Below, in pieces: positions 1 through 8,954 of a DNA stretch of 64,000 nucleotides; the first letter of the stretch is position 1; each line of letters opens with the position of its first letter. The DNA comes from Nonomuraea deserti (GTDB taxonomy: Bacteria; Actinomycetota; Actinomycetes; Streptosporangiales; Streptosporangiaceae). The notes under the pieces are model-generated. The model saw nothing but the letters and a program-made list of their open reading frames with translations. It searched no databases and was not told where the DNA came from. Made by a program: the position numbers and the translations under genes. The stretch is taken from assembly GCF_004348685.1 (NCBI RefSeq), contig NZ_SMKO01000002.1, forward strand, positions 1 through 64,000. The letters run 5' to 3'.

Positions 1-105
1 GGGCGTGGGGGTCGCGGGAGAGGCGTGAGCCGGCGTCAGAGAGGTGAAGCACAGAGCGCCCACGGTCACGGTGAGGCCGACGGCGGTCCCTGTCCTGCGG
101 TTCAT
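1..105 (-). CDS. Secreted protein, N-terminal fragment
   Basis: Only the first 35 codons lie in the window; the rest runs off the left edge. The ATG at 105 begins MNRRTGTAVGLTV, a positively charged N-region. A hydrophobic core follows, then LTPAHA-SPATPTP, which fits a Sec signal peptide cleaved after AHA (around residue 28). A GGAG about 10 bases upstream can serve as ribosome binding site. The mature domain is not visible, so no function can be given. It is divergent from the AraC-type regulator at 283 across a 177-bp gap, so it could be a target of that regulator (inference only). Confidence 0.6.
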   Translation of the reverse strand, partial: MNRRTGTAVGLTVTVGALCFTSLTPAHASPATPTP

Positions 106-282
106 CACTTGATCGCTCCATGTGTGCACGCAAACGACTGACAGTGGTCAAGGACCGTAGTTGAGTTGTCAAAAGAGTGCAAACAGTGACGGTTGGTGAC
201 AATGGGGCGAAGTGCCGATGAGTCCCTAAATGTCCGGCAAGCCGTCTGTTAGCGTCATTCGTGCAGCGAGAGGGTGGTGCAC

Positions 283-1269
283 ATGTCGGCGAACGGCGTG
301 GCGATCCAGTTCGTACGCGCGGCCGTCGCCTCCGCGGAGACGGCCGATCTCGACATCGGACGCACGCTGCCCGCGCTGACACGGCCCGGCGCCACCCACG
401 TCGGCTGCGCCCAGACCGTCGAGGCGATGCGGGACCTGTGGCGGCGCAGCGACGACGAGCTGCTCAGGCTCGGGCCGCGGCCGATCCCGCCCGGCACCTT
501 CCGGATGATCTCGCTGGGGCTGATCCACGCGCCCGACCTGCGGGCCGCGCTCGAGCGCCTGACCGAGTTCGCGTCGATCACCACGGGCTACTCGCGCAGC
601 CGTCTCGTCGTCGACGGCGCCATCTGCCGGATCGAGATCGCCGCCGAGCCCGGCGCCCGCGTCCCGCCGTTCGCCGCCGAGATCATGCTCGCCCTCGTGC
701 ACCGCTTCCCCGCGTGGCTCGTCGCGCGGCGGATCGCGCCGTCCCGGCTGGAGCTGCCCTTCCCCGAGCCGGAGTACAGCGCCGAATACCTGCCGGTCTT
801 CGGCCGGATGCCCGTCTTCGACGCCCCGGCGGTCTCGATCAGCTTCGACGCCCGGCACCTCGCGGCCCCCGTCGTACGGAAGGAAGCCGACCTGCTGCGC
901 TACCTCCGCCGATGGCCGGCCGACCTGATCCTGCACCGCGACTACGGCACGACGACCGCCGCCCGCGTGCGCAACGTCCTCGAACGCGGCGACACCACCG
1001 AATGGACGCGCGCCGACGACGTGGCCGCCAGGCTGTCGATCAGCCCCCAGCACATGCGCCGGCTCCTGCGGCAGGAGGGCACGTCGTTCCAGCGGATCCG
1101 GGAGGAGGTGCTGCGGGACATGGCCGTCGCGAGCCTGGAGCGCGGCAGGGAGTCGATCGAGGAGATCTCCTCGCGGCTCGGGTTCTCCGAGCCCAGCGCG
1201 TTCCGGCGGGCCTTCACGCGCCGGGTCGGCAGCCCGCCGGGCGAATACCGCGCCCGGCACACCGCCTGA
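283..1269 (+). CDS. AraC-family transcriptional regulator
   Basis: A 328-residue protein with the two-domain layout of OruR/ArgR-like AraC regulators. Residues about 15-200 look like the 'arabinose-binding' sensor domain of that group (RMISLGLIHAPDLRAALERL). The C-terminal 100 residues carry two helix-turn-helix motifs (ADDVAARLSISPQHMRRLLR and IEEISSRLGFSEPSAFRRAF). I chose the ATG at 283 because GAGAGGG lies 8 bases upstream; a GTG nine bases earlier at 274 is possible but badly spaced. The ligand is unknown. Its likely target is its own promoter or the divergent secreted-protein gene. Confidence 0.85.
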   Translation: MSANGVAIQFVRAAVASAETADLDIGRTLPALTRPGATHVGCAQTVEAMRDLWRRSDDELLRLGPRPIPPGTFRMISLGLIHAPDLRAALERLTEFASITTGYSRSRLVVDGAICRIEIAAEPGARVPPFAAEIMLALVHRFPAWLVARRIAPSRLELPFPEPEYSAEYLPVFGRMPVFDAPAVSISFDARHLAAPVVRKEADLLRYLRRWPADLILHRDYGTTTAARVRNVLERGDTTEWTRADDVAARLSISPQHMRRLLRQEGTSFQRIREEVLRDMAVASLERGRESIEEISSRLGFSEPSAFRRAFTRRVGSPPGEYRARHTA

Positions 1270-1311
1270 CCCGGGACCTGCCGCGCCCGCCCCGCCCTCC
1301 GACCCGCGCCC

Positions 1312-1364
1312 GGCCCGTCGATTGGCCCGTCGATTGGCCCGTCGATTGGCCCGTCGATTGGCCC
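1312..1364. repeat. 12-bp tandem repeat, four copies
   Basis: Four perfect head-to-tail copies of GGCCCGTCGATT (1312-1323, 1324-1335, 1336-1347, 1348-1359), followed by a partial fifth GGCCC that runs into GGGCC. The array lies between the convergent 3' ends of the AraC-type gene and the hydrolase remnant. The unit contains the inverted elements GGCC and ATCGACGGGCC on the other strand, but the array forms no clear hairpin terminator. It looks like a simple-sequence expansion in non-coding DNA. Confidence 0.9.
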
Positions 1365-1385
1365 GGGCCATCGCGTTGAGCCGGG

Positions 1386-2257
1386 CTATCGCGTGCGGCG
1401 GCGGACGGCCAGGCCGATCGCGACGGCCGTCCCGGCCAGGCACGACCAGGCGAAGGCGTCGCCGATCACCCGGTAGACGGTGGTGGCGCCGCGTACGGGC
1501 ACGTCGGAGAAGACCACGTGCCGGTCGCCGGCGGCGTAGTCGTGCGCGGCGAGCACCCTGCCCTGCGGGTCGAACGCCCCCGACACACCGAACTCGGCCT
1601 GCCGGACCATCGCGTACCCGTTCTCGACCGAGCGCAGGCTCGCCTTCTGGCTGTGCACCGGCCCGATCTCCGCCCAGTCGCGTGCGGGCACGAGCATGAT
1701 GTCGGCGTCCACGCGCATCAGCTCGGGGAAGTCCGCGTCGAAGCAGATCACGGTGGCCAGCCGCCCGTACGGCGTCCGCGCGACCGGCACCACGCCGTCG
1801 CCCGGCGGGTAGAACTCCAGGCCGGGGATGGGATGAGCCTTGTTGTAGACCCAGACCCGCGTGCCCGCCGGGTCGTACAGGTAGGTGCGGTTGGCCGCGT
1901 ACGGCGCCTGCGGCAGGACGACGGACACGGCGGCCTGCAGGTAGATCCCGCCCTCCCTGGCCACGGCGGCCACCTGGCCCAGGAACGCCTGCTCGTCGGC
2001 GGCCAGGACGCCGGCCGCCTGCTCGGACCACATCACGATCTTGGCGCCCGCCTGCCCCGCCTCCCGCGACCTGGCCAGCAGGTTGGCGTTGACCTTGCCG
2101 AAGGCCGCCCGTACGGTCGCCTGGTCCTGTCCCGCCACCTGCTGGGGGTGAGGTCCGCGCTGAGCGTGGCGCGCAGTTCGCGGGTGACCGAGGTGTCCGG
2201 GCTGATGCCGGCGACCCGCACGGTGCCGCCGTCCGGCGGGAGGACTGCCAAGGCCAT
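1386..2257 (-). pseudogene. Apolipoprotein N-acyltransferase-like CN-hydrolase, truncated and frameshifted
   Basis: The body is a nitrilase-superfamily domain with a complete E-K-C triad: Glu in MWSEQ, Lys in YNKAHPIPG and Cys in VICFDADFPE. A C-terminal hydrophobic helix (CLAGTAVAIGLAV) and an Arg-rich end follow, as in Lnt-type proteins. Two defects are visible. First, the reading frame of the start (MALAVLPPDGGTVRVAGISPD) and that of the body join only if one base is added in a run of five Gs at 2144-2148. Second, the multi-helix membrane region that normally precedes this domain is absent; the upstream DNA encodes a DUF4240 protein ending in a TGATG overlap. A sequencing error could explain the first defect but not the second. 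Confidence 0.65.
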
Positions 2258-2919
2258 CAGGTAAGGCCATAGTGCCGGGCGAGCCGTGGAAGACGACGGA
2301 CGAACTCTGCCTCGTCGCCGAAGTTCCATTCCTCGCCGTCGGGCTCCGCGAGGGGAGTCAGAAAGGGAAACTTGCTGTGGACGCCTTGTGCGCGAACGGC
2401 CTCCCCCAAGCTGTCCGTTTCGAGGCCTGTCGCGCGCTTGTAGGGCTCGAAGGTGACGTAGGCGAATGACTCGAACTCGGGGTCGTCCTCACGTGGCCAC
2501 ACCTCGCGACGGGTGTAAGTGACCCGCTTCAGGCGGAACTTGCCGTCGCGGGACCACGTCGTCCGACGATGAGAGAAGTTCTTCATCAACTCCATGATCC
2601 GCTGCGCCTCCGGCAGCTCAAGGATCCGATCAGGGCAGTCGGCGACTTTCTCGAAGGCCTCACGGCCAAGGCTAATCAGCCAGTTCACGAAGTATTCGAA
2701 GCCATCGGACGACCCGAATCCGGTGATGGTCCAGAACACCGCGTACATGTCCCAGGAGCAGGCTCGGTTGGCGCACAGCGTGAACCAAGCGTCGTAGTCC
2801 ACGATCTCCTCGGCGGTCAGGCCGGAGAGCTGATCCTCCAGCCACGCCACTCGTGCTCGCCGGTTGTCGGTCTCGCGGGCCGAGCGTTCCACCAGTTCCC
2901 AGAAGCCTTCAATGTCCAC
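2257..2919 (-). CDS. DUF4240 domain-containing protein
   Basis: A 220-residue protein starting at a GTG and beginning MDIEGFWELVERSARE. This N-terminal pattern is typical of DUF4240 proteins, which have no established function. It is acidic and Trp/Phe-rich, with no signal peptide or membrane segment, so cytoplasmic. Its stop overlaps the start of the hydrolase remnant by one base (TGATG), and its DNA has more A/T at third positions than its neighbours, fitting a later arrival. I saw no strong ribosome binding site before the GTG. Confidence 0.7.
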   Translation of the reverse strand: MDIEGFWELVERSARETDNRRARVAWLEDQLSGLTAEEIVDYDAWFTLCANRACSWDMYAVFWTITGFGSSDGFEYFVNWLISLGREAFEKVADCPDRILELPEAQRIMELMKNFSHRRTTWSRDGKFRLKRVTYTRREVWPREDDPEFESFAYVTFEPYKRATGLETDSLGEAVRAQGVHSKFPFLTPLAEPDGEEWNFGDEAEFVRRLPRLARHYGLT

Positions 2920-3013
2920 AAGCCGCGATCATGGCACCTTGCGGACCTGTTGCCCAGTGATCACGGAACAGCGACGGAACAGCGCTCTTCCGTACCGCTC
3001 GACTGGCACACCA

Positions 3014-3047
3014 AAACCCGGGGCCGTACGCGCTCAACCCCGGGTTT
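3014..3047 (-). terminator. Rho-independent terminator of the acyl-CoA dehydrogenase gene
   Basis: Perfect 10-bp inverted repeat: AAACCCGGGG at 3014-3023 and CCCCGGGTTT at 3038-3047, separated by 14 bases. Read on the minus strand it lies 16 bases past the stop of the acyl-CoA dehydrogenase gene and is followed by TTTTGG. This is a good intrinsic terminator for that gene and may also act on the opposite strand. Confidence 0.75.
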
Positions 3048-3062
3048 CTGCACGTCATAGAC

Positions 3063-4226
3063 CTACTTCAAGAGCTGGCGGGCCATCACCATGCGCTGGA
3101 TCTGGTTGGTGCCCTCGTAGATCTGGGTGATCTTGGCGTCGCGCATCATCCGCTCCACCGGGAAGTCCTTCGTGTACCCGTACCCGCCCAGCAGCTGCAC
3201 CGCGTCCGTCGTGATCTCCATGGCGGCGTCCGAGGCGGCGCACTTCGCGGCGCTCGACAGGAAGGTCAGGTCCTTCTGGGGTTCGCCGTTCATGGCTCGC
3301 TCCGACTTCGCCGCCGCGTGGTACGTGAGCTGCCGGGCCGCCTCCAGTTTCATGGCCATGTCGGCGATCATGAACTGCAGCCCCTGGAAGTCGGCCACGG
3401 GCCGGCCGAACTGCTTGCGTTCCTTGACGTAGCCGATCGCGTAGTCGAGGGCTCCCTGGGCGATGCCGAGGGCCTGGGCGGCGATGGTGACGCGGGTGTG
3501 GTCGAGGGTGGCGAGGGCGGTTTTGAAGCCGGTGCCGGGGTCGCCGATCATGCGGTTCGCCGGAATGCGTACGTCGTCCAGGATCACCTGGCGGGTGGGT
3601 GAGCCCTTGATGCCGAGCTTCTTCTCTTTAGGCCCGAACGAGACGCCTTCGTCGGATTTCTCGACCACGAAGGCGGAGATGCCGCGCGCCCCGGCGGACG
3701 GGTCGGTGACCGCCATGACCGTGTAGTACTCGGAGATGCCGGCGTTCGTGATCCACATCTTGGTGCCGTTGAGCACGTACGCGTCGCCGTCCGCGACCGC
3801 GCGGGTCTTCATGGCCGCCGCGTCCGAGCCCGCCTCCGGCTCCGACAGCGCGTACGAGAACATGGCCTCCCCCCGGGCGACCGGCGCCAGGTAGCGGGAC
3901 TTGAGCTCTTCCGAGGCCGAGAGCAGCAGCGGGACCGTGCCCAGTTTGTTGACCGCGGGGATCAGGGAGGTCGACGCGCACGCGCGGGCGACCTCCTCGA
4001 TGACGATCACCGTGGCCAGCGCGTCCGCCCCCGCGCCGCCGTACTGTTCGGGGACGTGGACGGCGTGCAGGTCGGCCGCGACGAGCGCCTTGTAGACGTC
4101 CCAGGAGAACTCCTCGGTCTCGTCGGCCTCGGCGGCATGCGGTGCGATCTTCTCGTCGGCCAGGGCGCGGACGGTCTCCCTGAGCAGGTGGTGTTCCTCG
4201 GCGGGCGCGTAAAGAGGGAAGCTCAT
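3063..4226 (-). CDS. Acyl-CoA dehydrogenase
   Basis: A 387-residue FAD-dependent acyl-CoA dehydrogenase that introduces the alpha-beta double bond in acyl-CoA during fatty-acid or branched-chain catabolism. Diagnostic stretches are ALSEPEAGSDAAAMKT in the middle domain, FAD-contacting WITNAG, and the C-terminal GGYGYTKDFPVERMMRDAK followed by YEGTNQIQR, which holds the catalytic Glu of the short/medium-chain class. The frame stays open upstream, but MSFPLYAPAEEHHLLRE at 4226 is the natural start. TAGTAT sits 7 bases before this ATG and no Shine-Dalgarno is seen, suggesting a leaderless message. Chain-length preference cannot be read from sequence. Confidence 0.93.
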   Translation of the reverse strand: MSFPLYAPAEEHHLLRETVRALADEKIAPHAAEADETEEFSWDVYKALVAADLHAVHVPEQYGGAGADALATVIVIEEVARACASTSLIPAVNKLGTVPLLLSASEELKSRYLAPVARGEAMFSYALSEPEAGSDAAAMKTRAVADGDAYVLNGTKMWITNAGISEYYTVMAVTDPSAGARGISAFVVEKSDEGVSFGPKEKKLGIKGSPTRQVILDDVRIPANRMIGDPGTGFKTALATLDHTRVTIAAQALGIAQGALDYAIGYVKERKQFGRPVADFQGLQFMIADMAMKLEAARQLTYHAAAKSERAMNGEPQKDLTFLSSAAKCAASDAAMEITTDAVQLLGGYGYTKDFPVERMMRDAKITQIYEGTNQIQRMVMARQLLK

Positions 4227-4351
4227 GCGACGAATACTAGGACGTCCGACCATCTTGTTACCAGCGGGTACGGTTTGCAAAAGGGAGGAGGTGGCACGAA
4301 GGAGATAGCGAGGGCCGGTAGCATGCCTCAGCGATCGAAAGGAGCTCTCTC

Positions 4352-5665
4352 GTGCCATATCGCCTCACGGTGATCGGGACCGGATACCTGGGAATCACCC
4401 ATGCGGCGTGCATGGCCGATCTCGGATACGACGTCCTGGGCCTCGACATCGACGCCGACAAGATCAACCGGCTCAACAACGGGCAGCTCCCGATCCACGA
4501 ACCCGGGCTCGAAGCGGTCCTCCACCGCGGGCTCGAGTCCGGCCGCCTTCGCTTCACCTCGTCGTACGAAGAGGTCGCGGCCTTCGGCGACGTGCACTTC
4601 ATCTGCGTCGGCACCCCGCAGAAGCGCGGCGAATACGCCGCGGACGTCTCCTACGCGGACAACGCCATCGAATCCCTTGCCCCGCTCCTCGACCGGGAAT
4701 GCCTGGTGGTGGGCAAGAGCACCGTACCCGTCGGCACCGCCGAGCGGCTGGCCGACAAGCTCACCCGGCTCGCCCCCGCGGGCGGCGAGGCCGAGCTGGC
4801 CTGGAACCCCGAGTTTCTGCGGGAGGGTTTCGCGGTCAAGGACACGCTCCACCCCGACCGCATCGTGCTCGGCGTGCGCAGCGAGCGGGCGGAGAAGGTG
4901 CTGCGCGAGGTGTACGAACCGCTGGGCGAGGTCCCGTTCGTGGTGACCGACTATGCGACGTCCGAGCTGGTCAAGACGGCCGCGAACGCCTTCCTCGCCA
5001 CCAAGATCTCCTTCATCAACGCCATGGCCGAGGTCTGCGAGGCCGCCCACGCTGACGTCAAGCAGCTGTCCGAGGCGCTGTCGTACGACGACAGGATCGG
5101 CGGGCGCTACCTGAACGCCGGGCTCGGCTTCGGCGGCGGCTGCCTGCCCAAGGACATCAGGGCCTTCATGGCGCGCGCCGGCGAGCTGGGCGCGGACCAG
5201 GCGCTGACGTTCCTGCGCGAGGTGGACGACATCAACATGCGCCGGCGGGCCCGCATGGTCGACCTGGCTAGGGAGCTGGCGGGCGGCTCGTTCCACGGGT
5301 GCACCGTGGGCGTGCTGGGCGCCGCGTTCAAGCCCAACTCCGACGACATCCGCGACTCCCCCGCGCTCAACGTCGCCGTGACCATCGGCCAGCAGGGCGG
5401 ACGGGTCACCATCTACGACCCGATCGCGCTCGACAACGCACGTAAGGCTCATCCCGAGCTGAACTACGGCGATTCCGCCGTCGAGGCGGTGCGCGGGGCG
5501 CACGTGGTCCTGCTGCTCACGGAGTGGCAGGAGTTCCTGGCGCTCGATCCGGAGCAGCTGGGTGCGGTGGTCGCCACCCGGCGCATCGTCGACGGCCGCA
5601 ACTGCCTCGACCCCGAGATGTGGCGCTCGGCCGGCTGGCACTACCGCGCCCTCGGCCGCCCCTGA
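4352..5665 (+). CDS. ugd: UDP-glucose 6-dehydrogenase
   Basis: A 437-residue protein of the UDP-glucose/GDP-mannose dehydrogenase family, oxidising UDP-glucose to UDP-glucuronate with 2 NAD+ for cell-surface polysaccharide or glycoside synthesis. It has the Rossmann motif GTGYLG (residues 9-14), the NAD-domain pattern LDIDADKI, the linker KTAANAFLATKISFINA, and the catalytic Cys in GFGGGCLPKD. The C-terminal domain has AFKPNSDDIRDSPA. GTG start at 4352 with AAGGAG seven bases upstream. It ends one base before the convergent acetyltransferase gene. Substrate assignment within the family is by overall likeness. Confidence 0.93.
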   Translation: MPYRLTVIGTGYLGITHAACMADLGYDVLGLDIDADKINRLNNGQLPIHEPGLEAVLHRGLESGRLRFTSSYEEVAAFGDVHFICVGTPQKRGEYAADVSYADNAIESLAPLLDRECLVVGKSTVPVGTAERLADKLTRLAPAGGEAELAWNPEFLREGFAVKDTLHPDRIVLGVRSERAEKVLREVYEPLGEVPFVVTDYATSELVKTAANAFLATKISFINAMAEVCEAAHADVKQLSEALSYDDRIGGRYLNAGLGFGGGCLPKDIRAFMARAGELGADQALTFLREVDDINMRRRARMVDLARELAGGSFHGCTVGVLGAAFKPNSDDIRDSPALNVAVTIGQQGGRVTIYDPIALDNARKAHPELNYGDSAVEAVRGAHVVLLLTEWQEFLALDPEQLGAVVATRRIVDGRNCLDPEMWRSAGWHYRALGRP

Positions 5666-5666
5666 G

Positions 5667-6554
5667 TCATCGCAGGTGGAGCACCCACTGGGTGGTCAGC
5701 GGGCGATAGCCGCGGCGCGCCCAGAACGGCGTGGACAGCGGGTTGGGCAGCGCGTGGTGGAGCATCATCGACACCACTCCCTGCGCCGCCGCGTGACGGT
5801 GAGCCACGTCGACGAGCGCCGGGCCCACGCCGCGGCCACGCCAGGCCGGCTCGACGTACATGACGCCGAGGTACGCCACCGGCGCGTCCCGCACGTCCTT
5901 GCCGATCCAGCGTGAGCGGCCCGGCGGCTGGACGATGACGCAGCCCACCGGCCGGCTGCCCGCCTCGGCGATCCAGCACCACTCCAGCGGCAGCACCTCC
6001 GACGCCACGAGCTCCTTGATGCGCGCCGGGGTCGAGTCGCGCACGGCCACCCAGCCGAACTGCGCGTCGTAGGCCACCAGCCGCTCGTACATCCGCACGA
6101 CGGCCTCCGCGTCGTCCGGGGTGGCCCGGCGGACGGCGGGCGCGCTCACCTCGCGCTCGCCGAGCCGGCGTACGGCGGCCACGGAGATGGGCGCGAACCC
6201 CCGCACGGCCAGAGCCCTGACCGGCGCGGTGTCCCTGCTCGGCCACGACACGGCCAGCGCCTGCCCCGGACCGGGATCGCGTAACCCCGCCATCCACCGG
6301 TCGAGCAGCCCGCCGAGCGCGGCCTCGGGGTCGGGACCACCGACGCGGGCCTGGAGCCGGTGGACGACGGGCGGCGACCAGGAGGCACGCAGATTTTCCT
6401 GGTCGATGCGGTCGACGGAGGCCAGCCCCGCGGCGTCGCGGGTCTCGAACCGCACCCCGCCCGCGCCGGGCAGCTCGTCGTGGCCCGCGACCAGCGGGTC
6501 GGCGGCCCGCACCCGGGCGGCGTGGCCCCTGATCACGTTGTCCATCCACGGCAC
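5667..6554 (-). CDS. GNAT family N-acetyltransferase
   Basis: A 295-residue protein whose C-terminal half (about residues 140-290) is a GNAT fold. The acetyl-CoA binding segment is YLGVMYVEPAWRGRGVGPALVDVA, with the expected R/Q-x-x-G-x-G/A pattern as RGRGVG. A final FWARRGYRP is typical of the last strand and helix. The N-terminal half is less conserved and may be a degenerate second GNAT-like domain. An internal Met at 6545 is an alternative start. Tail-to-tail with ugd. Acceptor substrate unknown. Confidence 0.8.
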   Translation of the reverse strand: MPWMDNVIRGHAARVRAADPLVAGHDELPGAGGVRFETRDAAGLASVDRIDQENLRASWSPPVVHRLQARVGGPDPEAALGGLLDRWMAGLRDPGPGQALAVSWPSRDTAPVRALAVRGFAPISVAAVRRLGEREVSAPAVRRATPDDAEAVVRMYERLVAYDAQFGWVAVRDSTPARIKELVASEVLPLEWCWIAEAGSRPVGCVIVQPPGRSRWIGKDVRDAPVAYLGVMYVEPAWRGRGVGPALVDVAHRHAAAQGVVSMMLHHALPNPLSTPFWARRGYRPLTTQWVLHLR

Positions 6555-6572
6555 CCTAGCCGCCCGGCCAGG

Positions 6573-6594
6573 CCCGTGGGAGCGCTTTCACGGG
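6573..6594 (-). terminator. Weak hairpin after purE
   Basis: Inverted repeat CCCGTG (6573-6578) and CACGGG (6589-6594) with a 10-base loop, just downstream of the purE stop on the minus strand. There is no T-run, so if it terminates transcription it does so weakly. Confidence 0.35.
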
Positions 6595-6610
6595 GGCGTC
6601 CGCGCCCGGG

Positions 6611-7120
6611 TCAGAGCTCGGCGGCCTCGGCCCGCAACCGCTCACCCTTGGCGTACGCCTGCTCCTTCAGCCGCGCCTGGAACTCCTCCATGCGCGCCCG
6701 CAGCCCGGCGTCGGAGGCGGCAAGAACGCGTACGGCCAGCAGCCCCGCGTTGCGGGCCCCGCCGACGGCCACGGTGGCCACCGGCACCCCGGCCGGCATC
6801 TGGACGATCGACAGCAGGGAGTCGAGCCCGTCGAGGTGTCTGAGCGGCACCGGCACCCCGATCACCGGCAGCGGCGTGACGGAGGCCAGCATGCCGGGCA
6901 GGTGGGCGGCGCCGCCGGCGCCGGCGATGATCACCTGGAGGCCGCGGGAGGTAGCCTGCCGGCCGTAGTCGATCATCTCGACCGGCATGCGGTGGGCCGA
7001 CACCACGTCGGCCTCGAACGTCACCCCGAACTCCGCGACCGCCTCGGCGGCGGCCTTCATGACCGGCCAGTCGGAGTCGCTGCCCATGACGATGCCGACG
7101 CGCGCCTCAGGGGAACTCAT
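6611..7120 (-). CDS. purE: N5-carboxyaminoimidazole ribonucleotide mutase
   Basis: A 169-residue class I PurE that converts N5-CAIR to CAIR in purine synthesis. Visible hallmarks are GSDSDWPVM (phosphate/ribose binding), SAHRMP with the catalytic His, and the glycine-rich [12 protein letters not shown]. The ATG at 7120 overlaps the purK stop by four bases (ATGA), so the two are translationally coupled. Length matches the family. Confidence 0.96.
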   Translation of the reverse strand: MSSPEARVGIVMGSDSDWPVMKAAAEAVAEFGVTFEADVVSAHRMPVEMIDYGRQATSRGLQVIIAGAGGAAHLPGMLASVTPLPVIGVPVPLRHLDGLDSLLSIVQMPAGVPVATVAVGGARNAGLLAVRVLAASDAGLRARMEEFQARLKEQAYAKGERLRAEAAEL

Positions 7121-8265
7121 GTGTACTCCCCGGTGGTGAGGTAGACGGCGGCGTGGCGGGCGCGGGCGCGCACCTGGTCGAGGTTGGAGCCGAGGGCCGT
7201 CACGTGGCCGATCTTGCGGCCGGGACGCACCTCCTTGCCGTAGAAGTGCAGTTTGATGCCCGGATCGTGGGCGAGCACGTGCTCGTAGCGCTTGAACAGG
7301 CCGGGGTCGTCGCCGCCGAGCAGGTTGGCCATGACGACGACGGGCGCGGTCATCGTGGGCGAGCCGAGCGGCAGGTCGAGCACCGCCCTCAGATGCTGCT
7401 CGAACTGCGAGGTCCTGGCGCCCTCGATCGTCCAGTGGCCGCTGTTGTGCGGCCGCATGGCCAGCTCGTTGACCACCAGCCCGTGCGCGGTCTCGAACAA
7501 CTCCACCGCCAGCAGCCCGGTCACCCCCAGCTCGTGGGCGATCTTCAGGCCGATGCGCTGGGCCTGGGCGGCGTCTTCGGGGTCGAGCCCGGGTGCGGGG
7601 GCCAGCACCTCGACGCAGATGCCGTCCTGCTGCACGGTCTCCACCACCGGGTAGCTGACGCCCTGCCCGTGCGGCGAGCGGGCCACCAGCACCGCAAGCT
7701 CCCGCTCGAACGGCACGAACGCCTCGGCCATCAGCTCGACGCCGGTCGCGAACGCCTCCGCGACGTCCGCGGCCGTCCTGCACACCCACACGCCGCGGCC
7801 GTCGTAGCCGCCGCGCACGGCCTTCAGCACCACCGGCCAGCCGTGCTCGCCGGCGAAGCGCTCGGCTTCGGCGGCCGTCCCGACCCTGGTCCAGGCCGGG
7901 CAGGGCACGCCGATCGCGGTCAGCCGCTCGCGCATGACCGCTTTGTCCTGGGCGTGCACGAGGGCCTCGGCTCCTGGGTGCACGGTGTGGCCGTCGGCGA
8001 CCAGGGCCCTGATGTGCTCGGTGGGCACGTGCTCGTGGTCGAACGTGATCGCGGCGCAGCCCTTGGCGAACGCGCGGAGGTCGCCGAGGTCGCGATAGTC
8101 TCCGACACGCGCGTCGGTGATCACCCGGGCGGCGCTCTCGTCGGGGGCCGCGGCCAGCACCCGCAGTTCGACGCCGAGCGCGATGGCGGGCGGCTGCGTC
8201 ATCCGGGCGAGCTGACCGGCGCCGACGATGCCCACGACCGGTCCGATGGGGCTGTAGGAACTCAC
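7117..8265 (-). CDS. purK: N5-carboxyaminoimidazole ribonucleotide synthase
   Basis: A 382-residue ATP-grasp enzyme making N5-CAIR from AIR, ATP and bicarbonate. The N-terminus has [14 protein letters not shown]-grasp features include [15 protein letters not shown], and the metal/phosphate region LLAVELFE with [17 protein letters not shown], a PurK signature. It precedes purE in a two-gene operon with a 4-bp overlap. The 5' side faces the divergent GtrA gene across 206 bp, which must contain the purKE promoter; I see no PurR-like box there. Confidence 0.96.
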   Translation of the reverse strand: MSSYSPIGPVVGIVGAGQLARMTQPPAIALGVELRVLAAAPDESAARVITDARVGDYRDLGDLRAFAKGCAAITFDHEHVPTEHIRALVADGHTVHPGAEALVHAQDKAVMRERLTAIGVPCPAWTRVGTAAEAERFAGEHGWPVVLKAVRGGYDGRGVWVCRTAADVAEAFATGVELMAEAFVPFERELAVLVARSPHGQGVSYPVVETVQQDGICVEVLAPAPGLDPEDAAQAQRIGLKIAHELGVTGLLAVELFETAHGLVVNELAMRPHNSGHWTIEGARTSQFEQHLRAVLDLPLGSPTMTAPVVVMANLLGGDDPGLFKRYEHVLAHDPGIKLHFYGKEVRPGRKIGHVTALGSNLDQVRARARHAAVYLTTGEYT

Positions 8266-8363
8266 GCCAGGTGAGCTTACCGGGACGGAACGACTTCCCC
8301 CGACGGGCGACCTTCCAGATCATGGCCGGTTATCGGGCATGGCAGGGGTTAGGCCGTTTTCGC

Positions 8364-8394
8364 GATGAACGTTCCTTTGCGCGGTATGTTCATC
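8364..8394. promoter_or_regulatory. Inverted repeat between purK and the GtrA gene
   Basis: GATGAAC at 8364-8370 and its exact complement GTTCATC at 8388-8394 are separated by 17 bases, placing the arms on roughly the same DNA face. The left arm also sits within the small palindrome GAACGTTC (8367-8374). The position in a divergent promoter region suggests an operator; the binding protein is not known. Confidence 0.45.
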
Positions 8395-8471
8395 TGTCTG
8401 ACACCGGGCCTACACGGTGACCGGTACGCTGAGTTGGTCAGGCTCGACAAGGGAAGGAACCGGACAGAGAC

Positions 8472-8954
8472 GTGGACCTTGCCAAACGCCTCTACGAGCG
8501 GTTCGCCTCCCTGGTGCATGAGCTGGCCAAGTTCGGCAGCATCGGGGCCATCGCGTTCGTGCTCGACACCGGCGCCTACAACCTCTTCCTGCTGGGGGTC
8601 GGCTTGGGGCCGCTCACCTCCAAAGTCTTCGCGACCACGATCTCGGCGACGTTCGCCTACCTGGGCAACCGCTACTGGACGTTCCGGCACAGGGAGCAGA
8701 GCGGGCTCGGGCGCGAATATTTCCTGTTCTTCCTGCTCAACGGCATCGCACTGCTGTTCGGGCTGCTGGTGATCGGCTTCACCACCTACACGCTCCACCT
8801 CGACGACGGCCTCAGCGCCAACATCGCCAACATCATCGGCGTCGGGCTCGGCACGCTGTTCCGCTTCTGGTCGTACAAGAAGTGGGTGTTCCTGGAGGCG
8901 ACCGAGCCCATCCCGGTCGAGCTGCCCGAGGCCGGGGTCAAGCAGGACCGCTGA
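8472..8954 (+). CDS. GtrA-family membrane protein
   Basis: A 160-residue protein with four predicted membrane helices (about residues 20-42, 45-62, 83-105, 115-135). It carries the GtrA-family patterns LAKFGSIGAIAFVLDTGAYN and GNRYWTFRH, with a final SYKKWVF. GtrA proteins are thought to help move polyprenyl-linked sugars across the membrane for wall polysaccharide glycosylation. GTG start at 8472; the best purine-rich stretch (AAGGAA) is 13 bases away, so initiation may be weak. Its 3' end overlaps the convergent histidine kinase gene by 17 bp. Confidence 0.85.
   Translation: MDLAKRLYERFASLVHELAKFGSIGAIAFVLDTGAYNLFLLGVGLGPLTSKVFATTISATFAYLGNRYWTFRHREQSGLGREYFLFFLLNGIALLFGLLVIGFTTYTLHLDDGLSANIANIIGVGLGTLFRFWSYKKWVFLEATEPIPVELPEAGVKQDR

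Noticed and set aside
4328..5641. A 437-codon minus-strand frame over ugd
   Set aside because: Shadow of the conserved ugd reading frame.
6611..8323. A single long minus-strand protein joining the purK region to purE
   Set aside because: The upstream part of this frame is purK read out of frame. The true purE start is the ATG at 7120, overlapping the purK stop.
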